DNA of 64,000 bases from an uncultured Butyricicoccus sp. (GTDB lineage: Bacteria; Bacillota; Clostridia; Oscillospirales; Butyricicoccaceae): the NCBI GenBank assembly GCA_944384655.1, contig CALWUF010000036.1, positions 1 through 64,000 on the forward strand, in the 5' to 3' direction. How positions within the stretch are numbered: the stretch's first letter is position 1; every line of letters begins with the position of its first letter. Shown one piece after another: positions 8,977 to 16,941 of the stretch. The position numbers and the translations under genes were made by a program. Below the pieces are notes generated by a model. The model was not told the origin of the DNA and ran no database searches. It saw only the letters and a program-made list of their open reading frames with translations.

Positions 8977-9047
8977 CTTTGTATTGTTTGATTGATTCAA
9001 ATAAGGGGATGTTCTCCCCACGACAAATAGAAAGGAGTTTATTCAAA

Positions 9048-10061
9048 ATGGCAGAACTTAAAATCGGACTGGTAGGTACAGGCGCGATTGGGCGCACACA
9101 CATCGAACGAATCAACAACACCTTGCAGGGCGGTCGTGTTGTTGCCTGCGCAGATGCAAATGTAGATTTTTGCAAATCCGTTGCCGCAAAATACGGTCTG
9201 CACGCATTTGAAAGCGGCGAAGAGATGATCGCTTCCCCTGAGGTGGAGGCTGTGATCTGCACCACCGCAGATCCGTTCCACGAGCAGTATGTCATGGCGG
9301 CAATCCGTGCCGGCAAGCCGGTATTTTGTGAAAAACCGCTCGCCCCCACCCCGGAAGCTTGCCAGCGCATCGTAGAGGCGGAAATGGCATCGGGCAAACA
9401 TTTGGTACAGGTTGGCTTTATGCGTCGGTTTGATCCCGGCTATCAGCAGTTGAAAAAACTGATCGACAGCGGAAAGTTTGGCAGCCCGCTCATGCTGCAC
9501 TGCGCACATCGCAACTATGACGACGGCGGCGTCGGCTTTACCACCAACATGCCGGTAGAGAACTCTATGATCCATGAGATCGATGTGCTGCGTTGGCTGC
9601 TCGGAGAAAATTATGTGAAAGCAGAAGTGGTTTTCCCGCGTACTTCACGCAATGCCTGCGAAGGGCTGAAGGATCCACAGATCATGTATCTCACCACGGA
9701 ATCCGGTATCCGGATCGACGTAGAATCCTTTATCTTCTCCCATTATGGTTATGATATCAAATGCGAAGTTGTCTGCGAAGAAGGCACACTCAACCTGCCT
9801 GAACCTGCAAATGCAATGATCCGCACGAATGATTCCCGCGTGACCCCCATCTGCCATGACTGGTCTGAACGCTTCCCGGAAGCATACAACATTGAGTTCC
9901 AGCAGTGGATCAACGCCACAAAGGAAGGTCGCGTAGACGGTCCGACCGCATGGGACGGATACATGGGGCAGATCACTGCCGCAGCAGCTTCCAAGGCACG
10001 TGATGAACAGCATCCTGTTGACATTCATATGCCAGAAACCCCGGATTTCTATAAAATTTGA
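9048..10061 (+). CDS. Gfo/Idh/MocA-family NAD(P)-dependent sugar dehydrogenase (inositol-dehydrogenase-like)
   Basis: 337 residues. An N-terminal Rossmann fold (KIGLVGTGAIGRTH) and the family motif FCEKPLAPTPEACQRI are visible; the C-terminal sheet domain includes GGVGFTTNMPVENSMIHEIDVLRWLLG, with the expected catalytic Lys (EKP) and His. Such enzymes oxidise a hydroxyl of inositols, sugars or glycosides to a ketone. The closest resemblance by eye is to inositol 2-dehydrogenase IolG-type proteins, but no other inositol genes are present. The start at 9048 has AAAGGAG upstream; an in-frame ATG at 8979 lies just after the preceding stop and has no ribosome site. Confidence 0.88.
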   Translation: MAELKIGLVGTGAIGRTHIERINNTLQGGRVVACADANVDFCKSVAAKYGLHAFESGEEMIASPEVEAVICTTADPFHEQYVMAAIRAGKPVFCEKPLAPTPEACQRIVEAEMASGKHLVQVGFMRRFDPGYQQLKKLIDSGKFGSPLMLHCAHRNYDDGGVGFTTNMPVENSMIHEIDVLRWLLGENYVKAEVVFPRTSRNACEGLKDPQIMYLTTESGIRIDVESFIFSHYGYDIKCEVVCEEGTLNLPEPANAMIRTNDSRVTPICHDWSERFPEAYNIEFQQWINATKEGRVDGPTAWDGYMGQITAAAASKARDEQHPVDIHMPETPDFYKI

Positions 10062-10081
10062 GCAAGGAGCGTATACTTACG

Positions 10082-11032
10082 ATGAGACTTTGTTTTAATA
10101 CCGACGGATTGGGTTACATGCCCTTTGAAGAAATGCTGGATACCCTCGCAACACTGGGTTATGAATCCATTGAAATCGCCTGCGGCAACTGGTCGAAGGC
10201 GCCTCACATCAATCTCGATCAAATGTTGGAGAGTGAACAGACGCGCACAGCATTTATGAATGCCATTGAACGCCGCGGACTGAAGCTGGAAGCTCTCAAC
10301 TGCTCAGGCAATCAGCTTGCCCCCAACGAAGAAGGAAAACAACATCAGGAGGTTGTTGAAAAGACATTCCGTCTTGCCGGATTGTTGGGTGTAAAAACCA
10401 TTGTGATGATGTCTGGCTGCCCAGGTGGTTCTCCCACAGATTGCACGCCGAACTGGATCGTCACAAGCTGGCCGCCAATCACCACAAAAATTCTGAATTG
10501 GCAGTGGGAAGAGGTTCTCATCCCATATTGGAAAAAGACAGTAGAACTCGCCAAAGCAAATGGCATTGAAAAGATTGCACTGGAAAACCATGGCTGCCAG
10601 ATGGTATATAATCCAGAGACATTGATCCGTCTGCGCGACGCCGTCGGTCCGATGGTTGGTATGAATCTGGATCCATCTCACCTGATGTGGATGGGCGGCG
10701 ATCCGATTGCAGCAATCCATAAGCTTGGCGCGGATCGCATCTACCACGTACATGCCAAAGATGTGCGTCATGAGCGCAACTATGTCGGTGCAGATGGCGT
10801 GCTTGATACCAAAACCATCGATCAGTTTGCCAAGCGCACATGGAACTATGTGGCACTGGGACATGGTCATGATGTGCGCTGGTGGAAGGAATTCCTGTCC
10901 GTGCTGAGCATGGAAGGCTATGACGGTCCGATCAGCCAGGAAATGGAAGATTTGACCATGCCCGCCTTGACCGGCGTCAAGAAATCCACCGATGTGCTCA
11001 AACAAGCCATGCCTTGTGACTATAACCTTTGA
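10082..11032 (+). CDS. Sugar phosphate isomerase/epimerase-family TIM-barrel protein
   Basis: 316 residues of the AP-endonuclease-2/xylose-isomerase-like fold. Probable metal ligands are in KIALENHG (Glu), GMNLDPSH (Asp), YHVHAKD (His) and ISQEMED (Glu). Members isomerise, epimerise or dehydrate sugars and inosose-type ketones. Its gene begins 20 bases after the dehydrogenase stop, so the two probably act in sequence: oxidation, then isomerisation or elimination. Some relatives catalyse C-glycoside cleavage with a Gfo/Idh partner, but the small third subunit known from those systems is not here. A TTG at 10058 is in frame, but the ATG at 10082 after AAGGAG is preferred. Confidence 0.85.
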   Translation: MRLCFNTDGLGYMPFEEMLDTLATLGYESIEIACGNWSKAPHINLDQMLESEQTRTAFMNAIERRGLKLEALNCSGNQLAPNEEGKQHQEVVEKTFRLAGLLGVKTIVMMSGCPGGSPTDCTPNWIVTSWPPITTKILNWQWEEVLIPYWKKTVELAKANGIEKIALENHGCQMVYNPETLIRLRDAVGPMVGMNLDPSHLMWMGGDPIAAIHKLGADRIYHVHAKDVRHERNYVGADGVLDTKTIDQFAKRTWNYVALGHGHDVRWWKEFLSVLSMEGYDGPISQEMEDLTMPALTGVKKSTDVLKQAMPCDYNL

Positions 11033-11077
11033 TTTCATCACTCTCCATGATATAATCCAACAAAACAGGCAGTGATA

Positions 11078-11112
11078 CATACCCCCTGACGCAGATTGCA
11101 TCAGGGGGTATG
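11078..11112. terminator. Stem-loop between convergent sugar operon and hydrolase operon
   Basis: A perfect 12-bp stem (cataccccctga with its complement) with an 11-base loop. The T run is poor on both sides, so it may be a bidirectional, weak terminator. Confidence 0.6.
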
Positions 11113-11486
11113 CCTATATGATTTGATTTTGCAGATAAACGGTTATGGTTCTGTGGATATCTCAATGCTTGCCGAGGTATTTCCCAAAACAGATCTCCTA
11201 CCTGTTCAAATCCGCCATGCGGCTGTGCGCTGACAACAACCTCTCCTTCTTCCGCCAACGCAAGCAGTGCCTGGACGGATTCATTGTCCTCCCATGCGAT
11301 ATCCAATTCGATTCCATCCACAGACAATACCAGGGTTCCCTCCGTTTCAGATGTCATTGCATCTGTCTCCGACGATGGAGAAACGGTTTAAACGAAACTA
11401 CCTGTTTACCGGCTTGTGTCCGCAGCGCATGCTGTCAGCAACAACATACTGCTGCATACCATTGCCGCAATTGTGAGCTCGCTCAT
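11110..11486 (-). pseudogene. Decayed cyclophilin-like lipoprotein gene
   Basis: Read on the minus strand from 11486, one frame gives a lipoprotein signal (ELTIAAMVCSSMLLLTACAA), then two in-frame TAA stops in the linker, then a domain beginning GTLVLSVDGIELDIAWEDN and continuing to PHGGFEQVGDL, which resembles the small cyclophilin-like lipoproteins of gut Firmicutes. After this point the frame changes: the neighbouring frame contains TITVYLQNQII, like the family's usual ending IVLYQGNQIV. So there are at least two nonsense changes and a probable frameshift. It directly follows the hydrolase gene, its likely former operon partner. The stop codons are directly seen; the family assignment is by eye. 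Confidence 0.7.
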
Positions 11487-11490
11487 ACAA

Positions 11491-12462
11491 TCATTCAAAA
11501 TTTTCCTGGAAAAATGCGGTCATTTTCTCAAACGGAATGATATCCTTGCGATCATATAGATCCACATGGTTTGCATTTGGAATGATGAACAATTCTTTAT
11601 TGTCACCGGTCAGCTTGGCAAATGCATCCCTGCCAAAATAACAAGAGTGTGCATGTTCACCGTGTATCACCAGAACCGCACTGCGGATTTCATGGCTATA
11701 CTGTAAGATCGGCATATTCAAAAACGGCAGAGATGAAGTGACATTCCAACCGCTGTTCGAATTCAGCGAACGGGGATGATAGCCGCGCGGAGTCTTATAA
11801 TAAGCATAATAATCTTTTACAAAATCCGGTGCATCTTCCGGCAATGGATCGACCACACCGCCAGCCAGCGCATATGAGCCATTTTTATAATCCACTGTGC
11901 GCTGTGCACTGAGCATCTTGCGTTTCTGATAGCGGAGTTCCTCGCTGTCTTCACTGTCAAAATACCCCTTCGCATTGACACGAGTCATATCATACATGGT
12001 GGATGCCACCGTCGCCTTAATACGTGTATCCATCGCAGCGGCATTGATGGCCATACCGCCCCAACCACAAATACCAATGATTCCAATCTTCTCCGGATCA
12101 ACCATCTCATGCACAGAGAGAAAATCCACAGCAGCACAAAAATCTTCGGTATTGATATCAGGCGAAGCGACATAACGCGGTTCGCCACCGCTCTCGCCGG
12201 TATAAGACGGGTCAAACGCAAGGGTCAGGAAACCGCGCTCTACCATCTCCTGCGCATACAGACCGGAGCTTTGTTCTTTGACTGCACCAAACGGTCCGCT
12301 CACCGCAATCGCAGGGAGTTTTCCCGTCACTCCCTTGGGAATATACAGGTCGGCTGCCAGCGTGATACCATATCGATTGTGGAACGTGACCTTGCTGTGC
12401 TCTACAAGATCACTCTTGGGAAATACTTTGTCCCATGTTTGCGTCAGCATCAATTCATCCAT
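11491..12462 (-). CDS. Cytoplasmic alpha/beta hydrolase, dienelactone-hydrolase-like
   Basis: 323 residues with no signal peptide. The nucleophile elbow reads IGICGWGGMA, placing Cys where serine hydrolases have Ser, as in dienelactone hydrolases. The likely acid and base lie in VLVIHGEHAHS and IPNANHVDLYDR. The substrate is unknown. Its start, 8 bases after AGGAGGA, lies inside the last codons of the upstream hydrolase gene (8-base overlap), implying translational coupling. It is a close paralogue of that upstream protein, which carries a lipoprotein signal instead. Confidence 0.85.
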   Translation of the reverse strand: MDELMLTQTWDKVFPKSDLVEHSKVTFHNRYGITLAADLYIPKGVTGKLPAIAVSGPFGAVKEQSSGLYAQEMVERGFLTLAFDPSYTGESGGEPRYVASPDINTEDFCAAVDFLSVHEMVDPEKIGIIGICGWGGMAINAAAMDTRIKATVASTMYDMTRVNAKGYFDSEDSEELRYQKRKMLSAQRTVDYKNGSYALAGGVVDPLPEDAPDFVKDYYAYYKTPRGYHPRSLNSNSGWNVTSSLPFLNMPILQYSHEIRSAVLVIHGEHAHSCYFGRDAFAKLTGDNKELFIIPNANHVDLYDRKDIIPFEKMTAFFQENFE

Positions 12463-13588
12463 TGGAAAGTTCCTCCTCAAAAAATGATTCCAATCTGTCA
12501 AACGGAATGATATCCATCTGGTCATACAAATCCGTATGGGACGCGCCAGGAACAATCATCAATTCCTTGTTGTCTCCTTCGAGAAGTTCATATGCATCCT
12601 GACTATATACCAGGGAATGTGCATTTTCTCCATGTACCAGAAGAACAGCGCTCCGGATCTCCGGAACATATTCAAACAGCCGCATATTCATCAATGAACC
12701 GCTGGCAGTCGCTGCCCATCCATTGTTCGAATTGACGGAACGGGGATGATAGCCGCGCTCGGTCTTATAATATGCGACATAATCTTTGACATACTGTGCT
12801 GCATCCTCCGGCGCTTCTTCCGGAAGTCCTCCCGCCAGTGTATAGGTTCCGTTTTGATAATCTTCCGTTCTCTGATTGTTGTAATTGACACGGGCTTCGT
12901 ATCTTCCCTCTTCATCGATGGAATCCGAATATCCCAATGCCGTATTCCGGCTCATATCATACATGGTTATAGCGGCTGTTGCTTTCACTCGTGTATCAAG
13001 CGCTGCCGTCTGAAGCGCCATGCCGCCCCAGCCGCAAATGCCGATAATCCCTATGCGTTCCGGATCTACATTTTCCTGTGTAGAAAGAAAATCAATCGCC
13101 GCCTGATAATCTTCTACATTGATATCCGGCGAATTGAATGACCTTGGATATCCACCGCTTTCCCCTGTATAAGATGGATCAAATGCAATGGTCAAAAATC
13201 CTCTTTTCGCCATCTCCTGCGCATACAGACCAGAGCTTTGCTCTTTTACTGCACCAAATGGTCCGCAAACGGCAATTGCCGGCAATGAACCAGTATAATC
13301 TTTTGGTTCATACAGATCTGCCGCCAACGTAACTCCAAAATGATTGACAAAAGTTACCTTTCTGTGGTTTACTTCATCACTAAGAGGAAAGACTTTATCC
13401 CACTCATCCGTAAGCTCAATTGGCTCGATCTGAATGGATGTGTCCTGCATTGCTCCATAATTGACCGCTTCCATACTTGCATTGCCCGATCCGTCTTCCT
13501 GTGTTGCAGGCTGTGAGCCACATGCCGCCATAGACATGGTCAGTATAACAGCCCCTGTCAACGCCGTGATTTTTTTCAATCGTTTCAT
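12455..13588 (-). CDS. Alpha/beta hydrolase lipoprotein, dienelactone-hydrolase-like
   Basis: 377 residues. The N-terminal MKRLKKITALTGAVILTMS ends in a lipobox (MAAC, Cys 23), so it is anchored outside the membrane. The hydrolase domain has GICGWGGMALQ with Cys in the nucleophile position, VLLVHGENAHS, and the catalytic His region GASHTDLYDQ. The adjoining downstream protein is a paralogue without the signal, suggesting a gene duplication that put the same chemistry on both sides of the membrane. The ribosome site is AAAGGAG, and the gene is first in the operon. The substrate is not predictable. Confidence 0.87.
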   Translation of the reverse strand: MKRLKKITALTGAVILTMSMAACGSQPATQEDGSGNASMEAVNYGAMQDTSIQIEPIELTDEWDKVFPLSDEVNHRKVTFVNHFGVTLAADLYEPKDYTGSLPAIAVCGPFGAVKEQSSGLYAQEMAKRGFLTIAFDPSYTGESGGYPRSFNSPDINVEDYQAAIDFLSTQENVDPERIGIIGICGWGGMALQTAALDTRVKATAAITMYDMSRNTALGYSDSIDEEGRYEARVNYNNQRTEDYQNGTYTLAGGLPEEAPEDAAQYVKDYVAYYKTERGYHPRSVNSNNGWAATASGSLMNMRLFEYVPEIRSAVLLVHGENAHSLVYSQDAYELLEGDNKELMIVPGASHTDLYDQMDIIPFDRLESFFEEELSNG

Positions 13589-13771
13589 GTCAAACTCTCC
13601 TTTTTTTGATTGTTATACCCATATCAACTGCCTTTTTGAGCGCTGAGTGCCGTTGAACATCTCTGTCCAGCAGTATTTCCGGCTGAAATCATATCTTTGC
13701 CAAGTTGGATTGCTAACACCTCAAATTTGCTGTTTCTCATGGACTGATTTAGCGGATAAAATGTTTCCTGC

Positions 13772-14347
13772 TTATGCTGTTACCTCAATCGTTCTGATAC
13801 TTCTTGCGGGGACACCACCCACAACGGTATTTTCGGGTACATCATGTGTAACGACAGCACCGGCTGCAACAATTGCCCCATTTCCAATGTTCACACCTGG
13901 ACAAATGGTTGCATTTGCTCCAATCCACACACTTGTCCCAATGTGAATCGGGGCAGGATGCAGATTTCCTCGATGCGCCGGGTCTTCTTCATGGTTCATC
14001 GTGGCCAACACCACATTGTGCCCAATCAGAACATTATCCCCAATCGCAATGCCTCCGTGATCCTGAAAACGGCAGCCAGAGTTTATGAATACATTTTTGC
14101 CAATCTTCAGGTTCTTGCCACAATCTGTGTAAAACGGTGGAAACATAGAAAACCCGTCATCGATCTCTTGACCGGTGAGTTGCTCCATAATCTGGCGGAT
14201 TTCCTCGGGCGTGCGATAGGCATTGTTCAACTGATCCGTGAGCTTCAACGCCTCCTGCGACAGTTCACACATAAACCGGTGCACTTCCGATCTTACAACA
14301 ACTTCCTGACCTCTATTCAGAGAATCTATAAATTCTGTCAAGTCCAT
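13772..14347 (-). CDS. Sugar O-acetyltransferase (maltose/galactoside acetyltransferase type)
   Basis: 191 residues. The N-terminal Mac-type segment (LTDQLNNAYRTPEEIRQIMEQL) precedes a left-handed beta-helix of hexapeptide repeats (KIGKNVFINSGCRFQDHG, IHIGTSVWIGANATICPGV, NIGNGAIVAAGAVVTHDVPEN). The catalytic His is in LATMNHEEDPAHRGN. It transfers acetyl from acetyl-CoA to sugars in the cytosol. A GGGAGGGGAAC ribosome site precedes the ATG at 14347; a longer frame upstream is rejected. It is divergent from a LysR gene, which may regulate it. Confidence 0.92.
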   Translation of the reverse strand: MDLTEFIDSLNRGQEVVVRSEVHRFMCELSQEALKLTDQLNNAYRTPEEIRQIMEQLTGQEIDDGFSMFPPFYTDCGKNLKIGKNVFINSGCRFQDHGGIAIGDNVLIGHNVVLATMNHEEDPAHRGNLHPAPIHIGTSVWIGANATICPGVNIGNGAIVAAGAVVTHDVPENTVVGGVPARSIRTIEVTA

Positions 14348-14372
14348 TTTGTGTTCCCCTCCCTTTATATTC

Positions 14373-14401
14373 AGTATACGCAAGTCCTTCAGAAATGTCG
14401 A
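14373..14401 (-). promoter_or_regulatory. Promoter of the acetyltransferase gene
   Basis: Minus strand TCGACA, 17-base spacer, TATACT, about 26 bases before the start codon. It faces away from the LysR promoter and lies about 28 bases from it. Confidence 0.6.
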
Positions 14402-14428
14402 ATACCTAATAATCATAGCAGGATATTC

Positions 14429-14457
14429 TTGAAATACATATCTGAAATTGATATGAT
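14429..14457 (+). promoter_or_regulatory. LysR promoter with an internal dyad operator
   Basis: TTGAAA, 17-base spacer, TATGAT. A dyad CATATC-N7-GATATG (14437-14455) sits inside the spacer and overlaps the -10. It has the size and symmetry of a LysR-type operator half-site pair, so binding there should repress LysR itself and could control the divergent acetyltransferase. Confidence 0.6.
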
Positions 14458-14485
14458 ATATAAAACGAACCGGGAGGAACGATGG

Positions 14486-15370
14486 ATGGAACTTCGAGTG
14501 CTGCGGTATTTTGTAGAATCGGCAAAAGAAGAAAATATGACCCGTGCGGCAGAGCGTCTCCATGTCACACAGCCAACCTTATCACGACAATTGAAAGAAT
14601 TGGAACGGGAATTGGGACAAAAACTGTTTACTCGAAGCAACTACAGCATCCATCTGACCCCAGAGGGAAAAATCCTTTATAAACGGGCGTTGGATATTCT
14701 CGATATGGCAGATAAAACTTTAGCGGAATTTGATGCGATGCAGGATTTTAATGGCGGTGATATTCATATCGGGTGTGCAGAATCTGAAGGGATCTCTCAT
14801 ATTGCCAAAGCATACCGACGTTTACTGACGCGTTATCCAAATACACATATCCATCTATACAGTGGGAATGCACAGCGGGTAACCGAGCGGTTGGATAAAG
14901 GATTATTGGACTTTGCGGTTGTCGTTCAGAATATAGATATTTCCCGCTACTCCTCCATCCTGCTTCCATCCAAAGATGTGTGGGGGCTTATCATGCGAAA
15001 AGACAGTCCCCTTGTCGTCCTGCATGAGATCCCTATGGAAAAGCTGATCGGACTTCCGTTAATCGTTTCACGGCAAGGAGCTACCGCTGAAATGCCGGAA
15101 TGGTTCAAAAGAAACTATGAACGCCTAACGATTGTGGCGACATACGATTTGATTTATAACGCTTCGGTTTTAGTCAAAGAGAACATTGGCTATGCATTGG
15201 GATTTGACAAACTAATTGATACCAGCGCAGACAGCATCTTTTGTTTCCGCCCGCTGACACCAAGGATCGAATCACCCATGTATTTGATCTGGAATCACAC
15301 ACAGGTATTTCCCAAAGCGGCGTCTCTATTGTTGGAGGAATTGCAATCGATGCAACCCCAAACACCATAA
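14486..15370 (+). CDS. LysR-family transcriptional regulator
   Basis: 294 residues. An N-terminal winged helix-turn-helix (ELRVLRYFVESAKEENMTRA, AERLHVTQPTLSRQLKELE) is followed by a periplasmic-binding-like effector domain. It starts 8 bases after GGAGG. It is divergently transcribed from the acetyltransferase and the two hydrolases, the classical arrangement for a LysR regulator and its targets. The effector is unknown. Confidence 0.93.
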   Translation: MELRVLRYFVESAKEENMTRAAERLHVTQPTLSRQLKELERELGQKLFTRSNYSIHLTPEGKILYKRALDILDMADKTLAEFDAMQDFNGGDIHIGCAESEGISHIAKAYRRLLTRYPNTHIHLYSGNAQRVTERLDKGLLDFAVVVQNIDISRYSSILLPSKDVWGLIMRKDSPLVVLHEIPMEKLIGLPLIVSRQGATAEMPEWFKRNYERLTIVATYDLIYNASVLVKENIGYALGFDKLIDTSADSIFCFRPLTPRIESPMYLIWNHTQVFPKAASLLLEELQSMQPQTP

Positions 15371-15376
15371 AAAAAT

Positions 15377-15408
15377 CGGACAGCAGTGTAGCTTGCTGTC
15401 CGAAAAAT
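15377..15408. terminator. Bidirectional terminator between LysR and DUF3089 genes
   Basis: A 9-bp stem (cggacagca with its complement) flanked by A run on one side and T run on the other, so it can stop transcription from both convergent genes. Confidence 0.85.
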
Positions 15409-15469
15409 TTTTATGACCCTCCTGACAGGCATCTGTTCATCCTTTCAGCGGTCTTTTGCTCTGTCTATT

Positions 15470-16510
15470 TTACGCAGCGGTTTCAGAACTGCCGTTTTCC
15501 GCCAGATAGGCATCCAGGCGCACACCTACATTTTCCTGTAGGTTCCGGTAAAAAAACTGATAATCATAAAGATGGTATATACCGTCAGTGAAAATAGACA
15601 ACACCGGCGGATAGTCCTCCGGTGATACATCAACGACTTTCAATGCACCACGTTCCTGATCAATATATGCACCGGTCAGATTGGGAATCTCTGTTGTAAT
15701 CTCTCCACTGTAATCGGTGAAACAAGCGCCCAGATTTTCCTCTTTTTCAGCCGGCGTGCTGTCCGTTTTCCAGTTGAGCGGATTGATCGCCAGGGTTCGC
15801 GTACCGGCAGGGATCATCAACGAATCTGTCACATCTTCCGCTTCACTGTTGAATGAAATGATTACGCCCGTATCATCTTCCTCTGAAGCAAAACGCAAAT
15901 GAGGATATTCCTCCAACTCCTCTTCAGTGATGCTCCAACCGATGGCATAACAAGCCACCAGCAAGTCATTTACCTCTTCATCAACAAAGCAGTCCTTCAA
16001 CAGGCGGATGCTCAGATCTGCGCCCTGAGAAAAGCCTGCCAGAATAATCGGTTGTCCATCGTTATAGTTTTCCAAATAGTAAGTAAAGGCTTCTTTAATA
16101 TCTTCATAGGCCAGCGTGAGATATGGCTCCCGTTCCTCTGCGGACAGCTCATATGCATTCAGCCCTGCCTGTCGATAATAGGGAGCAAAGAAACGGCAAT
16201 CCTCATCATAAATTCCCTTCTCCATGTTGGTAGCTCCCACAAAGTCACTCTTTATCTCCTCGTCGTCCAGAGGCATATTAAAAACATCCTCTTCACCACC
16301 ATACACAGTGGGGCAGATGAAAAATACATCCGCCGACTTCCTCTCCTCCGTTTCCAGATACGCCCAATTTTCCGCCTGAGCATAATCGGTTGTCTGTTCG
16401 GTCGTCGTTTGGTTCGTTTGCCCGTCCGTTGTCTGCTCGGTCGTCCCGCATCCGCTCAATGCGAAAATCAGAGAAAGGACAAGCAGGCAATTGATTATTT
16501 TGCACTTCAT
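15470..16510 (-). CDS. DUF3089-family lipoprotein, probable serine hydrolase
   Basis: 346 residues. The signal MKCKIINCLLVLSLIFAL ends in the lipobox SGC (Cys 21), then a Thr/Gln-rich low-complexity linker (TTEQTTDGQTNQTTTEQTT). The body resembles DUF3089: DVFFICPTVYGG, RFFAPYYRQAGLNAYE and the nucleophile elbow ILAGFSQGAD, typical of alpha/beta hydrolases. It is probably an extracellular membrane-anchored esterase or lipase-like enzyme; the substrate is unknown. The ribosome site AGGAGGAGG precedes the ATG. It is monocistronic. Confidence 0.85.
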   Translation of the reverse strand: MKCKIINCLLVLSLIFALSGCGTTEQTTDGQTNQTTTEQTTDYAQAENWAYLETEERKSADVFFICPTVYGGEEDVFNMPLDDEEIKSDFVGATNMEKGIYDEDCRFFAPYYRQAGLNAYELSAEEREPYLTLAYEDIKEAFTYYLENYNDGQPIILAGFSQGADLSIRLLKDCFVDEEVNDLLVACYAIGWSITEEELEEYPHLRFASEEDDTGVIISFNSEAEDVTDSLMIPAGTRTLAINPLNWKTDSTPAEKEENLGACFTDYSGEITTEIPNLTGAYIDQERGALKVVDVSPEDYPPVLSIFTDGIYHLYDYQFFYRNLQENVGVRLDAYLAENGSSETAA

Positions 16511-16672
16511 ACTGTAACCTCCTCCTTCATAGGAATTGTTTCAGATATAAAAATGAATCACATGTTATATTTCATTATACTTAAATAACTCCGGGCTGTC
16601 AAACGTGCCACGCAGCCGATTCGGCTTACAAAGCAAAAGCAGTGGTATGCGCACGCTCTGATTTTACAAAAA

Positions 16673-16706
16673 AATCGGAGCAAACGATACACCGCTTGCT
16701 CCGATT
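16673..16706 (-). terminator. Terminator of tRNA-Pro
   Basis: On the minus strand aaatcggagcaa pairs with ttgctccgattt, followed by a T run, 2 bases after the CCA end. Confidence 0.85.
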
Positions 16707-16707
16707 T

Positions 16708-16783
16708 TGGTCCGAGTGACAGGATTTGAACCTGCGGCATCCTGCTCCCAAAGCAGGCGCGCTACCATCTGCGCTACACCCGG
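16708..16783 (-). tRNA. tRNA-Pro (anticodon TGG)
   Basis: 76 bases with an encoded CCA. The acceptor stem pairs CCGGGTG with CACTCGG; the anticodon stem CCTGC/GCAGG closes the loop TTTGGGA with anticodon TGG; the T arm has GGTTCAAATCC. Promoter and terminator are both visible. Confidence 0.97.
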
Positions 16784-16840
16784 ATATATTCCATGATTTT
16801 CTGATGGCATACCGCCAATTTTCAGACAGGCTCAAATGTC

Positions 16841-16868
16841 TTGACATTTATTTAGTATACGTTATAAT
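16841..16868 (+). promoter_or_regulatory. Promoter of glyQS
   Basis: TTGACA, 16-base spacer, TATAAT. It overlaps almost completely with the divergent tRNA-Pro promoter (16854-16882), so RNA polymerase can occupy only one at a time. The transcript leader is about 66 bases, too short for a T-box, and none is seen. Confidence 0.8.
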
Positions 16869-16882
16869 AGGAACATAGTCAA
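16854..16882 (-). promoter_or_regulatory. Promoter of tRNA-Pro
   Basis: Minus strand TTGACT, 17-base spacer, TATACT. Its -10 box lies inside the spacer of the glyQS promoter. Confidence 0.78.
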
Positions 16883-16941
16883 GTATTTTTTTGACTAAAT
16901 TTCGTGTGCATAAGCCATATGCGCCAAAAGGAGAATTTATA

